Shown here piece after piece: positions 53,560 through 62,220 of a stretch of 64,000 bases of DNA (position 1 is the first letter of the stretch; every line of letters starts with the position of its first letter). The position numbers and the translations under genes were made by a program. Source of the DNA: Acidiphilium sp. PA (GTDB taxonomy: Bacteria; Pseudomonadota; Alphaproteobacteria; Acetobacterales; Acetobacteraceae); NCBI RefSeq assembly GCF_026191915.1, contig NZ_JAIMBY010000001.1, positions 186,001 through 250,000 of the forward strand, read 5' to 3'. The notes below the pieces were generated by a model. That model searched no databases. It was not told the DNA's origin and saw only the letters and a program-made list of their open reading frames with translations.

Positions 53560-54195
53560 TCACCCCGCCTGCATCCGCGAAAGCTGCCGCTTCATGGCAC
53601 TCAACAACGCCTCGACCTGACCGCCATGATCATTGATCACGCTCGAGTAATCCGACCGTTCAGTCACCCGCAGCGACGTGCCTTCAACCACCACGTCGAC
53701 GATTTTCGGCTGCCCGCCGACGGTATCGACCACCCATTGAACATGCGCCGGTGCCTGGCCCTGCCGGCTGACCTCGGTGCTCACCATCTCGCCTTCTGGC
53801 CCGCTGGTTACCCGCCCGGTCTTGAAGGTCACACCCTTGTAGGCCCGGATCTGGGTGGTGATGTTATACGCCAGCGTCTGGTGGAACAGCTGCATGTATT
53901 CGCTGCGCTGCGCCGGCGTCGCCACCCGGTAGTAGCGGCCGAGCACGAATTTGCCGATCTGATCGACCGCGACGATATTGTTCACCAGCGCGCGCAGCTG
54001 CGCCGCCTTCTGGCTGGTCGAGCCGGCCCCGTTGATGATCGACACCAGCTTCTGACCGGAACTGTCGATGAAGGCCTTCGCGGTCGCAGCACTGGGTGCC
54101 GCGGCCAGCGCGCGGCCGGCAAGCAGGGGCGAAAGCGCCAGCACGGGCATCACGGCAAAGGCGCCGAGCAGAACCCGGCGGAAATAGGCGGCCAT
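53560..54195 (-). CDS. mlaC: Periplasmic phospholipid-binding protein MlaC
   Basis: This 211-residue protein has a signal peptide ([20 protein letters not shown], cut near ALA). The mature MlaC/Ttg2D fold shows [40 protein letters not shown] and the end [19 protein letters not shown]. It shuttles phospholipids between the outer-membrane MlaA complex and the inner-membrane MlaFEDB transporter. AAGGA lies upstream of the ATG. It follows mlaA by 13 bases; the MlaFED genes are not in the window. Confidence 0.93.
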   Translation of the reverse strand: MAAYFRRVLLGAFAVMPVLALSPLLAGRALAAAPSAATAKAFIDSSGQKLVSIINGAGSTSQKAAQLRALVNNIVAVDQIGKFVLGRYYRVATPAQRSEYMQLFHQTLAYNITTQIRAYKGVTFKTGRVTSGPEGEMVSTEVSRQGQAPAHVQWVVDTVGGQPKIVDVVVEGTSLRVTERSDYSSVINDHGGQVEALLSAMKRQLSRMQAG

Positions 54196-54208
54196 GGAGC
54201 AATCCTTT

Positions 54209-55021
54209 CTAGTTGGTGGAATCGTATTCCGCGTGCTTCATCGCCTTGCGCTGCGCGGCCGAATACCAGGCCGGCGGCGTGGCGACGTCGCGCTTGTTGA
54301 TGTCCTGCAACTCTGCGGCACGATGTTGGCGATAAAGACTCCGGAATGTGGCATAGGGATCGAGCGAGGTCTTCTTGATGTTCGAGATCGTGCCATGCAG
54401 CTCGGCACGGGTGTTCACCACGCTCAGCGCATCCGACCCGTAGTTGAAAATGGTCAGACCCGTCGAAGGCGGCGCCGGAAACGTCGGGTTGAGCACGATC
54501 GAGGCCGGAATTCCCGTCGCATCACGCAGATCCGAAGGGCCCGCGAACGGCAGATACAAATACGGTCCCTCCGGCACGCCGTAACCCGCGAGCGTCAGGC
54601 CGACATCGGTATAGACCTTGTGATAGCCAAGCGCGCCCGCCGGGTCGAACAACCCGCCGATGCCGACCGTGGAATTGACCAGAAACCGCACCAGCGTCGT
54701 GCCGGCATCGCGCGGTTTGCCCGCCGCCATGAACTCCAGCAATTGCGCCGGCGCATCCGTATTGCTCATGAATTCGCCGACATGCCGGCGAATCCCCGGC
54801 GTCGTGACATCGATATACCCGATCGCGACCGGCCGCAGCACATAGGTGTCGAGCACATTGTCGAAATGATACGACGCCTTGTTGAACGGCTTCAACGGGT
54901 CGTTCTGCTGCTGATACGCCTCAAAGGCCGCCTTGTTCGACTGCGGCGGGGGCGTTGCACACCCGGCCAGCAGGCACCCAGCCGCCAACAGCGGCAAAAC
55001 CGATTTCATCACGATGCCCAT
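54209..55021 (-). CDS. mlaA: Outer-membrane lipoprotein MlaA (VacJ)
   Basis: This 270-residue lipoprotein has lipobox LAAGCLLAGCA. The MlaA core follows: DPLKPFNKASYHFDNVLDTY, YIDVTTPGIRRHVGEFMSN and FLVNSTVGIGGLFDPAGALG, then GVPEGPYLYLPFAGPSDLRD. It removes mislocalised phospholipids from the outer leaflet with porin partners and passes them to MlaC. The C-terminal 30 residues are poorly conserved. AGGAGG lies 3 bases before the ATG at 55021; an in-frame ATG at 55009 is an alternative. Confidence 0.94.
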   Translation of the reverse strand: MGIVMKSVLPLLAAGCLLAGCATPPPQSNKAAFEAYQQQNDPLKPFNKASYHFDNVLDTYVLRPVAIGYIDVTTPGIRRHVGEFMSNTDAPAQLLEFMAAGKPRDAGTTLVRFLVNSTVGIGGLFDPAGALGYHKVYTDVGLTLAGYGVPEGPYLYLPFAGPSDLRDATGIPASIVLNPTFPAPPSTGLTIFNYGSDALSVVNTRAELHGTISNIKKTSLDPYATFRSLYRQHRAAELQDINKRDVATPPAWYSAAQRKAMKHAEYDSTN

Positions 55022-55243
55022 GGGCCTCCTTCATCGGCCCCGGGAATCAGGGCCGCTCACTCTTATTTATCGCGTACGCCAGCGCCAAGACTATTTACGA
55101 GTTGTTTTGTTACCCGATATGTAGCGCAAGAGCGAGCATGATCAACCGCTTGTGGCGGCCATCAGGCATGACCGTTCCCGCGCCGTGCCGGCCGCCTTGC
55201 CAGCCGCACCGCTTGCTGTCACCACGCCGCGAAGGAGATTGCG

Positions 55244-56167
55244 ATGAGCCATGAACCACCCCGCGCCGCCCTGCAACGCTGGCTGTCCGGCCCGCGCGTC
55301 GCCCCCCTGCCGGGCAGCGTTCCGGCGGTGCCGCAGATTTCCTTCGAATTCTTCCCCCCGAAGACCGAGGCGCTGGAAACCCAGCTCTGGGCCTGCATCC
55401 GCCGCCTCGAACCGCTCGCGCCGCAGTTCGTCTCCGTCACCTACGGCGCCGGCGGCTCGACACAGGAACGCACGCACGCCACCGTGCTCCGCCTGGTCCG
55501 CGAAACCAGCCTGATCCCCGCCGCGCATCTCACCTGCGTCGGCGCCACGCGCGGCGAGGTCGATGACGTCGCCCGCCGCTACTGGGATGCCGGGGTCCGC
55601 CACATCGTCGCCCTGCGCGGCGATGTTCCCGGCGGTGCGCCCTATCAGGCCCACCCCGATGGCTACGCCTTCGCGTCCGATCTGGTGGCCGGCCTCAAAC
55701 GCGTCGCCGATTTCGACATCTCGGTGGCCGCCTACCCCGAAACCCATCCCCAGGCCGCAAGCCCCGCGGCCGATCTCGACAATCTCAAACGCAAGCTCGA
55801 TGCCGGGGCCAACCGCGCGATCACCCAGGTGTTTTTCGACACCGCCCATTATCTCGATTTTCTCGACCGCGCCCTCGCCGCCGGCATCACCGCCCCGATC
55901 ATCCCGGGCATCATGCCGGTCTCCAATTTCACCCAGGCGCGACGGATCGGCGAAATGGGCGGCACATCGGTCCCGGCCTGGATGGGCGAGATGTTCGACG
56001 GGCTGGATGACGACCCCGAAACCCGCAAAATGGTCGCCGCCGCCGTCACCGCCGAACAGGTCCGCATCCTGCAGGCCAACGGCATCGACGAGTTCCATTT
56101 CTATACGCTGAACCGCGCCGACCTCACCTATGCGATCGCGCGTATCCTTGGAGTCAAGGGCAAGTGA
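55244..56167 (+). CDS. metF: 5,10-methylenetetrahydrofolate reductase
   Basis: This 307-residue flavoenzyme makes 5-methyl-THF for methionine synthesis from 5,10-methylene-THF and NADH. The TIM-barrel landmarks are present: ISFEFFPPKTEALE (catalytic Glu), SVTYGAGGSTQERTH, AAHLTCVGATRGEVDDVARR and HIVALRGDVPGGAPY, then FFDTAHYLDFLDRALAAGI. AAGGAG lies 6 bases before the ATG. A repeat element begins 3 bases after its stop. No S-adenosylmethionine riboswitch was seen in the 100 bases upstream. Confidence 0.95.
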   Translation: MSHEPPRAALQRWLSGPRVAPLPGSVPAVPQISFEFFPPKTEALETQLWACIRRLEPLAPQFVSVTYGAGGSTQERTHATVLRLVRETSLIPAAHLTCVGATRGEVDDVARRYWDAGVRHIVALRGDVPGGAPYQAHPDGYAFASDLVAGLKRVADFDISVAAYPETHPQAASPAADLDNLKRKLDAGANRAITQVFFDTAHYLDFLDRALAAGITAPIIPGIMPVSNFTQARRIGEMGGTSVPAWMGEMFDGLDDDPETRKMVAAAVTAEQVRILQANGIDEFHFYTLNRADLTYAIARILGVKGK

Positions 56168-56170
56168 AGA

Positions 56171-56288
56171 CTTCTTTTTTTGAAAAAAAAGAAGCAAAAA
56201 AACTTCATTTATCTGGGCCCTTGCCCGTGAAAGCGCCCGTGCCCCAGAGGACTAAAAGTTTTTTGCTTCTTTTTTCCAAAAAAGAAGC
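56171..56288. repeat. Twin-hairpin repeat element, copy C
   Basis: The left hairpin is CTTCTTTTTTT-GA-AAAAAAAGAAG (56171-56194). The core has TATCTGGGCCCTTGCCCGTG and CGCCCGTGCCCCAGA, and the right hairpin is GCTTCTTTTTT-CC-AAAAAAGAAGC (56265-56288). It fills nearly the whole gap between metF and the TTG start of the helicase gene, so it could terminate metF transcription and must be crossed, or bypassed by an internal promoter, for helicase expression. Confidence 0.85.
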
Positions 56289-56294
56289 CGTCTC

Positions 56295-58472
56295 TTGACC
56301 GCCTACCTGACCCGCCTCAACCAGGCCCAGCGCGAAGCCGTCGAAGCAACCGACGGCCCCGTCCTCGTGCTCGCCGGCGCCGGCACCGGCAAGACCCGCG
56401 TCCTGACCACCAGATTCGCCCATATCCTGCTCAGCCGCCGCGCCTTCCCCAACCAGATCCTCGCGGTCACCTTCACCAACAAGGCCGCCCGCGAAATGCT
56501 CGAGCGCGTCTCCGCCCTGCTCGACCAACCGGCCGAAGGCCTCTGGCTCGGCACGTTCCACGCCCTCGCCGCCCGCATGCTGCGCCGCTACGCCGAGCGG
56601 GTCGACCGCACATCGAGCTTCTCCATCCTCGATTCCGACGATCAGTTGCGCCTGCTCAAACAGGTGATGGAAGCCCGCCGGATGGACACCAAGCGCTTCA
56701 CCCCGCAAGGGCTGATGGGCGCCATCCAGCGCTGGAAAGACCGCGCCCTGCTGCCCGATGCCGTCCCGCGCGACCAGGATATCGACTGGGGTGCCGAATC
56801 CGCCCGCGACCTCTACGCCGCCTACCAGGACCGCCTGCGCGCCCTCAACGCCTGCGACTTCGGCGACCTGCTCCTCCTCGCCTACGACCTGCTCCGCCGC
56901 GACCCCGAGGTCCTGGCCGACTACCACCGCCGCTTCCGCTACATCCTGGTCGATGAATATCAGGACACCAACCTGGTCCAATACTACTGGCTCCGCCTGC
57001 TCGCCCAGAGCCACAGGAACATCTGCTGCGTGGGGGATGACGACCAGAGCATCTATTCCTGGCGCGGTGCCGAGATCGAAAACATCCTCCGCTTCGAGGC
57101 CGATTTCCCCGGCGCCAAAATCGTCCGCCTCGAAGCCAACTACCGCTCGACCGCCCCCATCCTCGCCGCCGCTTCGGGCCTGATCGCCCATAACGAAGGC
57201 CGCCTCGGCAAGACCCTGCACGCCGGCCGCCCCGATGCCGATGGCGAAAAGGTCGAGGTTCTCGCCTTCTGGGATTCCGATGAGGAATCCCGCGCGGTCG
57301 CCACCCGCGTCGAAACCCTCCGCCGCGACGGGCATAAACTCGCCGAATGCGCCGTGCTGGTCCGCGCCGGCTTTCAGACCCGCGCCTTCGAGGAACGCTT
57401 CATCGCGATCGGCCTGCCCTACCGCATCATCGGCGGCCTGCGCTTCTACGAACGCGCCGAAATCCGCGACGCCATCGCCTATCTCCGCGTCATCGCCCAA
57501 CCCGCGGACGACCTCGCCTTCGAACGCATCGTCAACACCCCCAAGCGCGGCCTCGGCGACACCGCCCTGCGCACCATCCACGAACGCGCCCGCGCCGATC
57601 AAACCCCCCTCGCCGAAGCCGCCGCCCGCATCGTGGCGGATGCCAGCCTGCGCGGCAAAGCGCGTGAGGGTCTGCGCGACCTCGTCTCCAAACTCACCGA
57701 CTGGCGCGCCGCCCTCAGGCGCGACGGCCACGTCACCACCCTCGCCACGGTGCTCGATGAAAGCGGCTACATCGCAATGTGGCAGGACCAGAAAACCCCC
57801 GATGCCGCCGGCCGGATCGAAAACCTCAAGGAACTCGTCCGCGCCCTGACCGATTTCGACACGCTCGAAGGCTTCCTCGAACATGTTTCCCTCGTTATGG
57901 ACAACGATAACGAGGCGGATGACGACAAAGTGTTCCTGATGACCCTGCACGCGGCCAAAGGCCTGGAGTTCGACACGGTGTTCCTGCCCGGCTGGGAGGA
58001 AGGCGTCTTCCCCAACCAGCGCTCGCTCGATGAGGGCGGCGCCAAATCGCTCGAGGAGGAACGCCGCCTCGCCTATGTCGGCATCACCCGCGCCAGGCAG
58101 CGCGCCATCATCTCGCACTGCGCCAACCGCCGCATCTACGCCAACTGGCAATCCAGCGTCCCCTCCCGCTTCATCGAGGAACTGCCGGCCGATTTCATCA
58201 CCATGGGCGGCTCCGCCAGCCTCGCGCGCGAACAACGCCTGTCCGCCCCGCCGGTGTTCGCCACCGCCACCCCCCTGCTGGCCCGGCGCGACGATGCCTG
58301 GAACCCCCAGGCCCGCCCACCCCGCACCGACAAACTCACCGAAGGCACCCGCGTGTTCCACCAGAAATTCGGCTACGGCGTCATCATCGACACCGATGAC
58401 GACCGCCTCGACATCAAATTCGAAACCGCCGGCGAAAAACGCGTGCTCGACCGTTTCGTGGAACGCGCCTGA
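56295..58472 (+). CDS. uvrD: ATP-dependent 3'-5' DNA helicase UvrD/PcrA
   Basis: This 725-residue superfamily 1A helicase of nucleotide-excision and mismatch repair shows motif I LVLAGAGTGKTRVL, motif II ILVDEYQDTN, motif III VGDDDQSIYSWRGA, motif IV RLEANYRSTAPIL, motif V VFLMTLHAAKGLEFDTVF and motif VI EEERRLAYVGITRARQ. The C-terminal Tudor-like end is KFGYGVIIDTDDDRLDIKF. The only start that keeps the conserved N-terminus is TTG at 56295, 6 bases after a repeat hairpin and with no ribosome-binding site, so initiation is uncertain. prmA starts inside its stop. Confidence 0.94.
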   Translation: MTAYLTRLNQAQREAVEATDGPVLVLAGAGTGKTRVLTTRFAHILLSRRAFPNQILAVTFTNKAAREMLERVSALLDQPAEGLWLGTFHALAARMLRRYAERVDRTSSFSILDSDDQLRLLKQVMEARRMDTKRFTPQGLMGAIQRWKDRALLPDAVPRDQDIDWGAESARDLYAAYQDRLRALNACDFGDLLLLAYDLLRRDPEVLADYHRRFRYILVDEYQDTNLVQYYWLRLLAQSHRNICCVGDDDQSIYSWRGAEIENILRFEADFPGAKIVRLEANYRSTAPILAAASGLIAHNEGRLGKTLHAGRPDADGEKVEVLAFWDSDEESRAVATRVETLRRDGHKLAECAVLVRAGFQTRAFEERFIAIGLPYRIIGGLRFYERAEIRDAIAYLRVIAQPADDLAFERIVNTPKRGLGDTALRTIHERARADQTPLAEAAARIVADASLRGKAREGLRDLVSKLTDWRAALRRDGHVTTLATVLDESGYIAMWQDQKTPDAAGRIENLKELVRALTDFDTLEGFLEHVSLVMDNDNEADDDKVFLMTLHAAKGLEFDTVFLPGWEEGVFPNQRSLDEGGAKSLEEERRLAYVGITRARQRAIISHCANRRIYANWQSSVPSRFIEELPADFITMGGSASLAREQRLSAPPVFATATPLLARRDDAWNPQARPPRTDKLTEGTRVFHQKFGYGVIIDTDDDRLDIKFETAGEKRVLDRFVERA

Positions 58473-59377
58473 TGCCCCAGGTCGAACAGCTCGAACGCAT
58501 CATCCTCACCGTCCCCGCCGTCGCGCTCGAAGCCTTCGAGGCCGCACTCGGCTGCTGCTGCCGCACCGTCGGCTTCTTCCTCGATGAAAAGACCAACACC
58601 TGGGTGGTCGAAGGCCTCCGCGAAATCGACGGGTCGGACGGCGATCTGATCACCGCCCTCATCCTCGCCGAAGCCGCCAGCGGCATCAGCCCGGCGATCC
58701 AACGCATCCGCGTCCCCGCCGGCGGCTGGCTCGCGCGCAGCTACCAGGGCTTTCCCGAACAGAAAATCGGCCAGCGCTTCGCCATCCGCGGCACCCACAT
58801 CAAAACCGCCAAACCGCCCGGCCGCCACATCATCACCGTCGATGCCGGCCTCGCCTTCGGCACCGGCGAACACGGCTCGACCCGCGGCTGCCTGCTCGCG
58901 CTCGAACGCACCGCCAAACGCCGCCAGCCGCTGCGCATCCTCGATCTCGGCACCGGCTCCGGCATTCTCGGCATCGCCGCCGCCAAAATCTGGGGCCGCC
59001 GCGTGCTCGCCACCGATATCGATACCCGCGCCGTCCGCGTCGCCGCGGCCAACGCCGGCATCAACGGCATCGCCCCTCTATTCCGCGCCCGCCAGGCCGA
59101 TGGCTGGCTCAGCCCCACCCTGCGCCGGCACGCGCCCTACGACCTCGTGTTCGCCAACATCCTGGCCCGCCCGCTCGCGGCCATGGCCCACCAGCTCGCC
59201 GCCAAACTCGCCCCCGGCGGCACGGCCATCCTCGCCGGCCTGCTCGACCGCCAGGCACGCTGGGTCCTCTCCGCCCACCGCCGCCACGGCCTCGTGCTGA
59301 AACAACGCATCAACGACGGCGAATGGACCACCCTGATCCTCGAAAAACCGATCCGGGCCGGCGTGCGTGGGTTTTGA
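58472..59377 (+). CDS. prmA: Ribosomal protein L11 methyltransferase
   Basis: This 301-residue enzyme trimethylates ribosomal protein L11. The N-terminal substrate-recognition part is followed by the family signature VDAGLAFGTGEHGSTRGC, the SAM-binding motif ILDLGTGSGILGIAAAK and the motif DLVFANILARPLAAMAHQLA (NILA for the usual NILA/NPP). Its ATG overlaps the helicase TGA by one base (TGATG), indicating coupled translation. A convergent hairpin terminator follows. Confidence 0.93.
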   Translation: MPQVEQLERIILTVPAVALEAFEAALGCCCRTVGFFLDEKTNTWVVEGLREIDGSDGDLITALILAEAASGISPAIQRIRVPAGGWLARSYQGFPEQKIGQRFAIRGTHIKTAKPPGRHIITVDAGLAFGTGEHGSTRGCLLALERTAKRRQPLRILDLGTGSGILGIAAAKIWGRRVLATDIDTRAVRVAAANAGINGIAPLFRARQADGWLSPTLRRHAPYDLVFANILARPLAAMAHQLAAKLAPGGTAILAGLLDRQARWVLSAHRRHGLVLKQRINDGEWTTLILEKPIRAGVRGF

Positions 59378-59401
59378 ACGAAGCAACCGCCCCAAACGCG
59401 A

Positions 59402-59428
59402 CAAGGGGAGAGCATCGCCCTCCCCTTG
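59402..59428. terminator. Bidirectional terminator between prmA and the DUF1127 gene
   Basis: CAAGGGGAG (59402-59410) pairs perfectly with CTCCCCTTG (59420-59428) around a 9-base loop, between two convergent genes. A U-tract is not obvious. Confidence 0.6.
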
Positions 59429-59459
59429 CCCGAAACCAATGGAGCCTGAAACCCGCCGC

Positions 59460-59732
59460 TCAGACGCGCGACGGAAACTTGCCCCGCACCACGTTGCGGA
59501 TGTCCGAGCGCGCAATGCCGAGGTCGGCCAGTTCACGATCGTTCAGTTCCGACAGTTCACGATAAGCCTGCCGCGCCGCACGCTGCTGCGTGAACATCGC
59601 GCGCACGCGCTCGAACATCGCAACCGTGCGGTTGAAATTGTCGCGCAGCGCCGCATCGATCGCGGCATTCTGCGAAGCGATCGCATCAGCGACCGGGGAG
59701 CCGAGTTTGGTGGAGTTCGTTGAAGTGGTCAT
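59460..59732 (-). CDS. DUF1127 domain small protein
   Basis: This 90-residue protein ends with the DUF1127 motif: YRELSELNDRELADLGIARS then DIRNVVRGKFPSRV. This short basic domain is frequent in alphaproteobacteria; small DUF1127 proteins affect phosphate, carbon and RNA metabolism in a few species. The first 40 residues are a polar helix (SQNAAIDAALRDNFNRTVAM). The ATG at 59732 has AGAGAAG upstream; the frame stays open to 59792. It is transcribed toward prmA. Confidence 0.85.
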   Translation of the reverse strand: MTTSTNSTKLGSPVADAIASQNAAIDAALRDNFNRTVAMFERVRAMFTQQRAARQAYRELSELNDRELADLGIARSDIRNVVRGKFPSRV

Positions 59733-59898
59733 GATCTTCTCTTTCGGTTCAATAACAACAGGCGGGGAAGGCGATCTGTGCATCATTGCCAATCGTCATC
59801 GTCGTCTTGCAGCGCAACATAAGCCCCCGATCACGACTTGTGGAGCGAAGCTTTTCTCTGTCAGCCATGCAAAAACATGATAGGAAATTGATTAAGAT

Positions 59899-61656
59899 AT
59901 GATGAAAGAGCGTATCTCATCCTTGCGGGCGGCATTGCAGGCACAAGGACTCGACGGCTTCATCCAGCCCCGCAACGACGAATTCCTTGGCGAATACGTC
60001 CCCGACAGCGCCGCCCGCCTCGCCTGGCTCACCGGCTTCACCGGCAGCGCCGGCCTCGCCATCGTCCTCGCCGACCAGGCCGCCGTCTTCTCCGATGGCC
60101 GCTACACCCTCCAGCTCGAATCCCAGACCGACCCCGCCATCTGGCAACGCCTCCACATCACCGAAACCCCACCCGAAACCTGGCTGAAAACCCGAGGCCA
60201 CCTAGGCCAGATCGGCTACGACCCCTGGCTGATGAGCGCCAACACCGTCGCCAAATTCACCGATGCCGGCCTCACCATGGTCCCCATCGCCAACCCGATC
60301 GACAGGTTCTGGAACGACCGCCCCGCCCCGCCATCCGCCCAGGCAACCCCGCACCCCATCGAATTCGCCGGCGAATCCGCCGCCGCCAAACGCCAGCGCA
60401 TCGCCGCCACCATCGCCGACGAGGGCGCCGACGCCGTCCTCCTCACCGACCCCCACGCCATCGCCTGGCTGCTCAACCTCCGCGGCGCCGACCTGCCGCA
60501 CACCCCCATCGCCCTCTGCTTCGCCCTCCTCCGCCGCGATTCATCCGCCATCCTGTTCATCGACCCCGCCAAAATCCCGGCTGAAACCCGCACAGCACTC
60601 GGCCCCTCGGTCACCATCGTCCCGCGCGAAGCCATGGCCGAAACCCTCGCCACAATGCGCGGCAAACGCATCCGCCTCGACCCCGCAACCGCCCCCATCC
60701 GCCTGACCCAGATGCTCGGCGACGCCGGCACCATCACCGTCTCCGGCGATGACCCCTGCGTCCTGCCCCGCGCCCTGAAAAACCCCGTCGAACAGGCAGG
60801 CGCCCGCGCCGCCCACCACCGCGACGGCGCCGCCATGTGCCGCTTCCTCGCCTGGTTCGAACAAACCGCCCCCACCGGCAGCCTCACCGAACTCTCCGCC
60901 GCCGCCACCCTGCGCGCCTGCCGCGCCGCCGCCCCCACGTTCCGCGCCGAAAGCTTCAACCCGATCTCCGGCGCCGGCGAACACGGCGCCATCATCCACT
61001 ACAGCGCCGACGACGCCAGCAACCGCGCCATCCACCCCAACGAAGTCTACCTGATCGACAGCGGCGCGCAGTACCCCGACGGCACCACCGACATCACCCG
61101 CACCCTCTGGACCGGCCCGGACACCCCACCCGACCTGATCACCGATCGCTTCACCCGCGTCCTCGCCGGCCACATCGCCCTCGCCAGCGCCATCTTCCCC
61201 GCCGATACCACCGGCCCGCAGCTCGATGCCCTGGCCCGCGCCCCGCTCTGGCAAGCCGGCCTCGACTTCGACCACGGCACCGGCCACGGTGTCGGCTCCT
61301 ACCTCTCCGTCCACGAAGGCCCGGTCAGCTTCCACAAACGCGGCAGGCCAATCCCCCTCGCCCCCGGCATGATCCTGTCGGATGAACCCGGCTACTACGA
61401 GCCCGGAGCCTTCGGCATCCGCCTCGAAAACCTCCTCCTCGTCACCCCGGCCCCCCTCACCACCAAAAAACCCTTCCTCACCTTCGAAACCCTGACCCTC
61501 GCCCCCTTCGACCGCCGCCTGATCAACCCCACCCTCCTCACCCCGCACGCCATCACCTGGCTCAACACCTACCACACCCGAATCCTGCACGAGATCGCTC
61601 CCCTGGTGGACCAGCAAACCCAGGCCTGGCTCGAAACCGCCTGCGCTGCGCTATGA
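59899..61656 (+). CDS. Xaa-Pro aminopeptidase (M24B)
   Basis: This 585-residue metallopeptidase removes N-terminal residues before proline. Two creatinase N-like domains (1-310) precede the pita-bread catalytic domain. Metal ligands are visible: YLIDSGAQYPDGTTDITRT (two Asp), FDHGTGHGVGSYLSVHEGP (His) and ILSDEPGYYEPGAFGIRLEN (two Glu). Its length fits the long aminopeptidase P type with a C-terminal extension. Wobble positions are almost all C in the middle of the gene, stronger than neighbours. A second Met is the next codon. A half repeat element follows. Confidence 0.92.
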   Translation: MMKERISSLRAALQAQGLDGFIQPRNDEFLGEYVPDSAARLAWLTGFTGSAGLAIVLADQAAVFSDGRYTLQLESQTDPAIWQRLHITETPPETWLKTRGHLGQIGYDPWLMSANTVAKFTDAGLTMVPIANPIDRFWNDRPAPPSAQATPHPIEFAGESAAAKRQRIAATIADEGADAVLLTDPHAIAWLLNLRGADLPHTPIALCFALLRRDSSAILFIDPAKIPAETRTALGPSVTIVPREAMAETLATMRGKRIRLDPATAPIRLTQMLGDAGTITVSGDDPCVLPRALKNPVEQAGARAAHHRDGAAMCRFLAWFEQTAPTGSLTELSAAATLRACRAAAPTFRAESFNPISGAGEHGAIIHYSADDASNRAIHPNEVYLIDSGAQYPDGTTDITRTLWTGPDTPPDLITDRFTRVLAGHIALASAIFPADTTGPQLDALARAPLWQAGLDFDHGTGHGVGSYLSVHEGPVSFHKRGRPIPLAPGMILSDEPGYYEPGAFGIRLENLLLVTPAPLTTKKPFLTFETLTLAPFDRRLINPTLLTPHAITWLNTYHTRILHEIAPLVDQQTQAWLETACAAL

Positions 61657-61668
61657 AACGGAAGCAAG

Positions 61669-61693
61669 CGCTTCTTTTTTGAAAAAAAGAAGC
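61669..61693. repeat. Half copy (D) of the twin-hairpin repeat
   Basis: GCTTCTTTTTT-GA-AAAAAAGAAGC follows the aminopeptidase stop by about 12 bases and is continued by AAAAAACTTTTATGAATG, matching the left end of the complete copies up to the core, which is absent. It probably acts as the terminator of the aminopeptidase gene. Confidence 0.75.
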
Positions 61694-62220
61694 AAAAAAC
61701 TTTTATGAATGCGGGTATTGCAACAACCCCGACCGAGTCCCAGCGGCCCAGATCGCACGATCCCGCACGACCGCGTTTCCAGTCGGAATCGAATACGGCA
61801 ACGCATTGATGTCATTCACTGGAACGCAGCTTGCAAGACTCTGGACCCACCGAGATATCGCTTCCATGCAGAAATCTTGCACAACCTGCACAGGCATCTG
61901 GATCGTTGGACAACACGCGCAATCACGGCAGATCTGAACAGGAGGATGGTGCGAGGGGCATCGCCATCGTCGGCTGCGCGGGACGTGGCGGATCAACCCT
62001 CGCGCGCCTGCGTGGCCGCCGGTGCGGCCTCTTCATCCTGCATTAGAATACGCTTTCGGCGCGGTCGGTCTGTCAAAAGGCAGATCGTCTCCAGCGCCCG
62101 CAAGGACCGATGAGCCGCATCAAAAACAGTCACAAAATCGCGACGCTGGCCGCATCGGTGAACGGCGTGGCGCATGCCTCCTGGCTATGCCCCACGCCAA
62201 TTGCGCCTCGCTATTCGAGC
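61694..62220. other. Stretch of about 530 bases without supported gene
   Basis: Short open frames on both strands overlap each other, none with a recognisable motif, ribosome-binding site or neighbour logic. It lies between the aminopeptidase repeat and the stop of the PEP-CTERM gene. It may be decayed sequence; nothing definite is seen. Confidence 0.4.

Noticed and set aside
55142-55243. Possible SAM or folate riboswitch before metF
   Set aside because: The gap is short and lacks the conserved helices of SAM-type riboswitches; only a normal ribosome-binding site is seen.
56205-58361. 718-codon open frame antisense to the UvrD gene
   Set aside because: Gly/Ala/Glu-rich low-complexity product with no domain; the complementary strand has all UvrD motifs.
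60541-61617. Gly/Val/Glu-rich antisense frames over the Xaa-Pro aminopeptidase gene
   Set aside because: Extreme C-ending codon use in the sense gene keeps the complementary frames open; no ribosome-binding site or motif.
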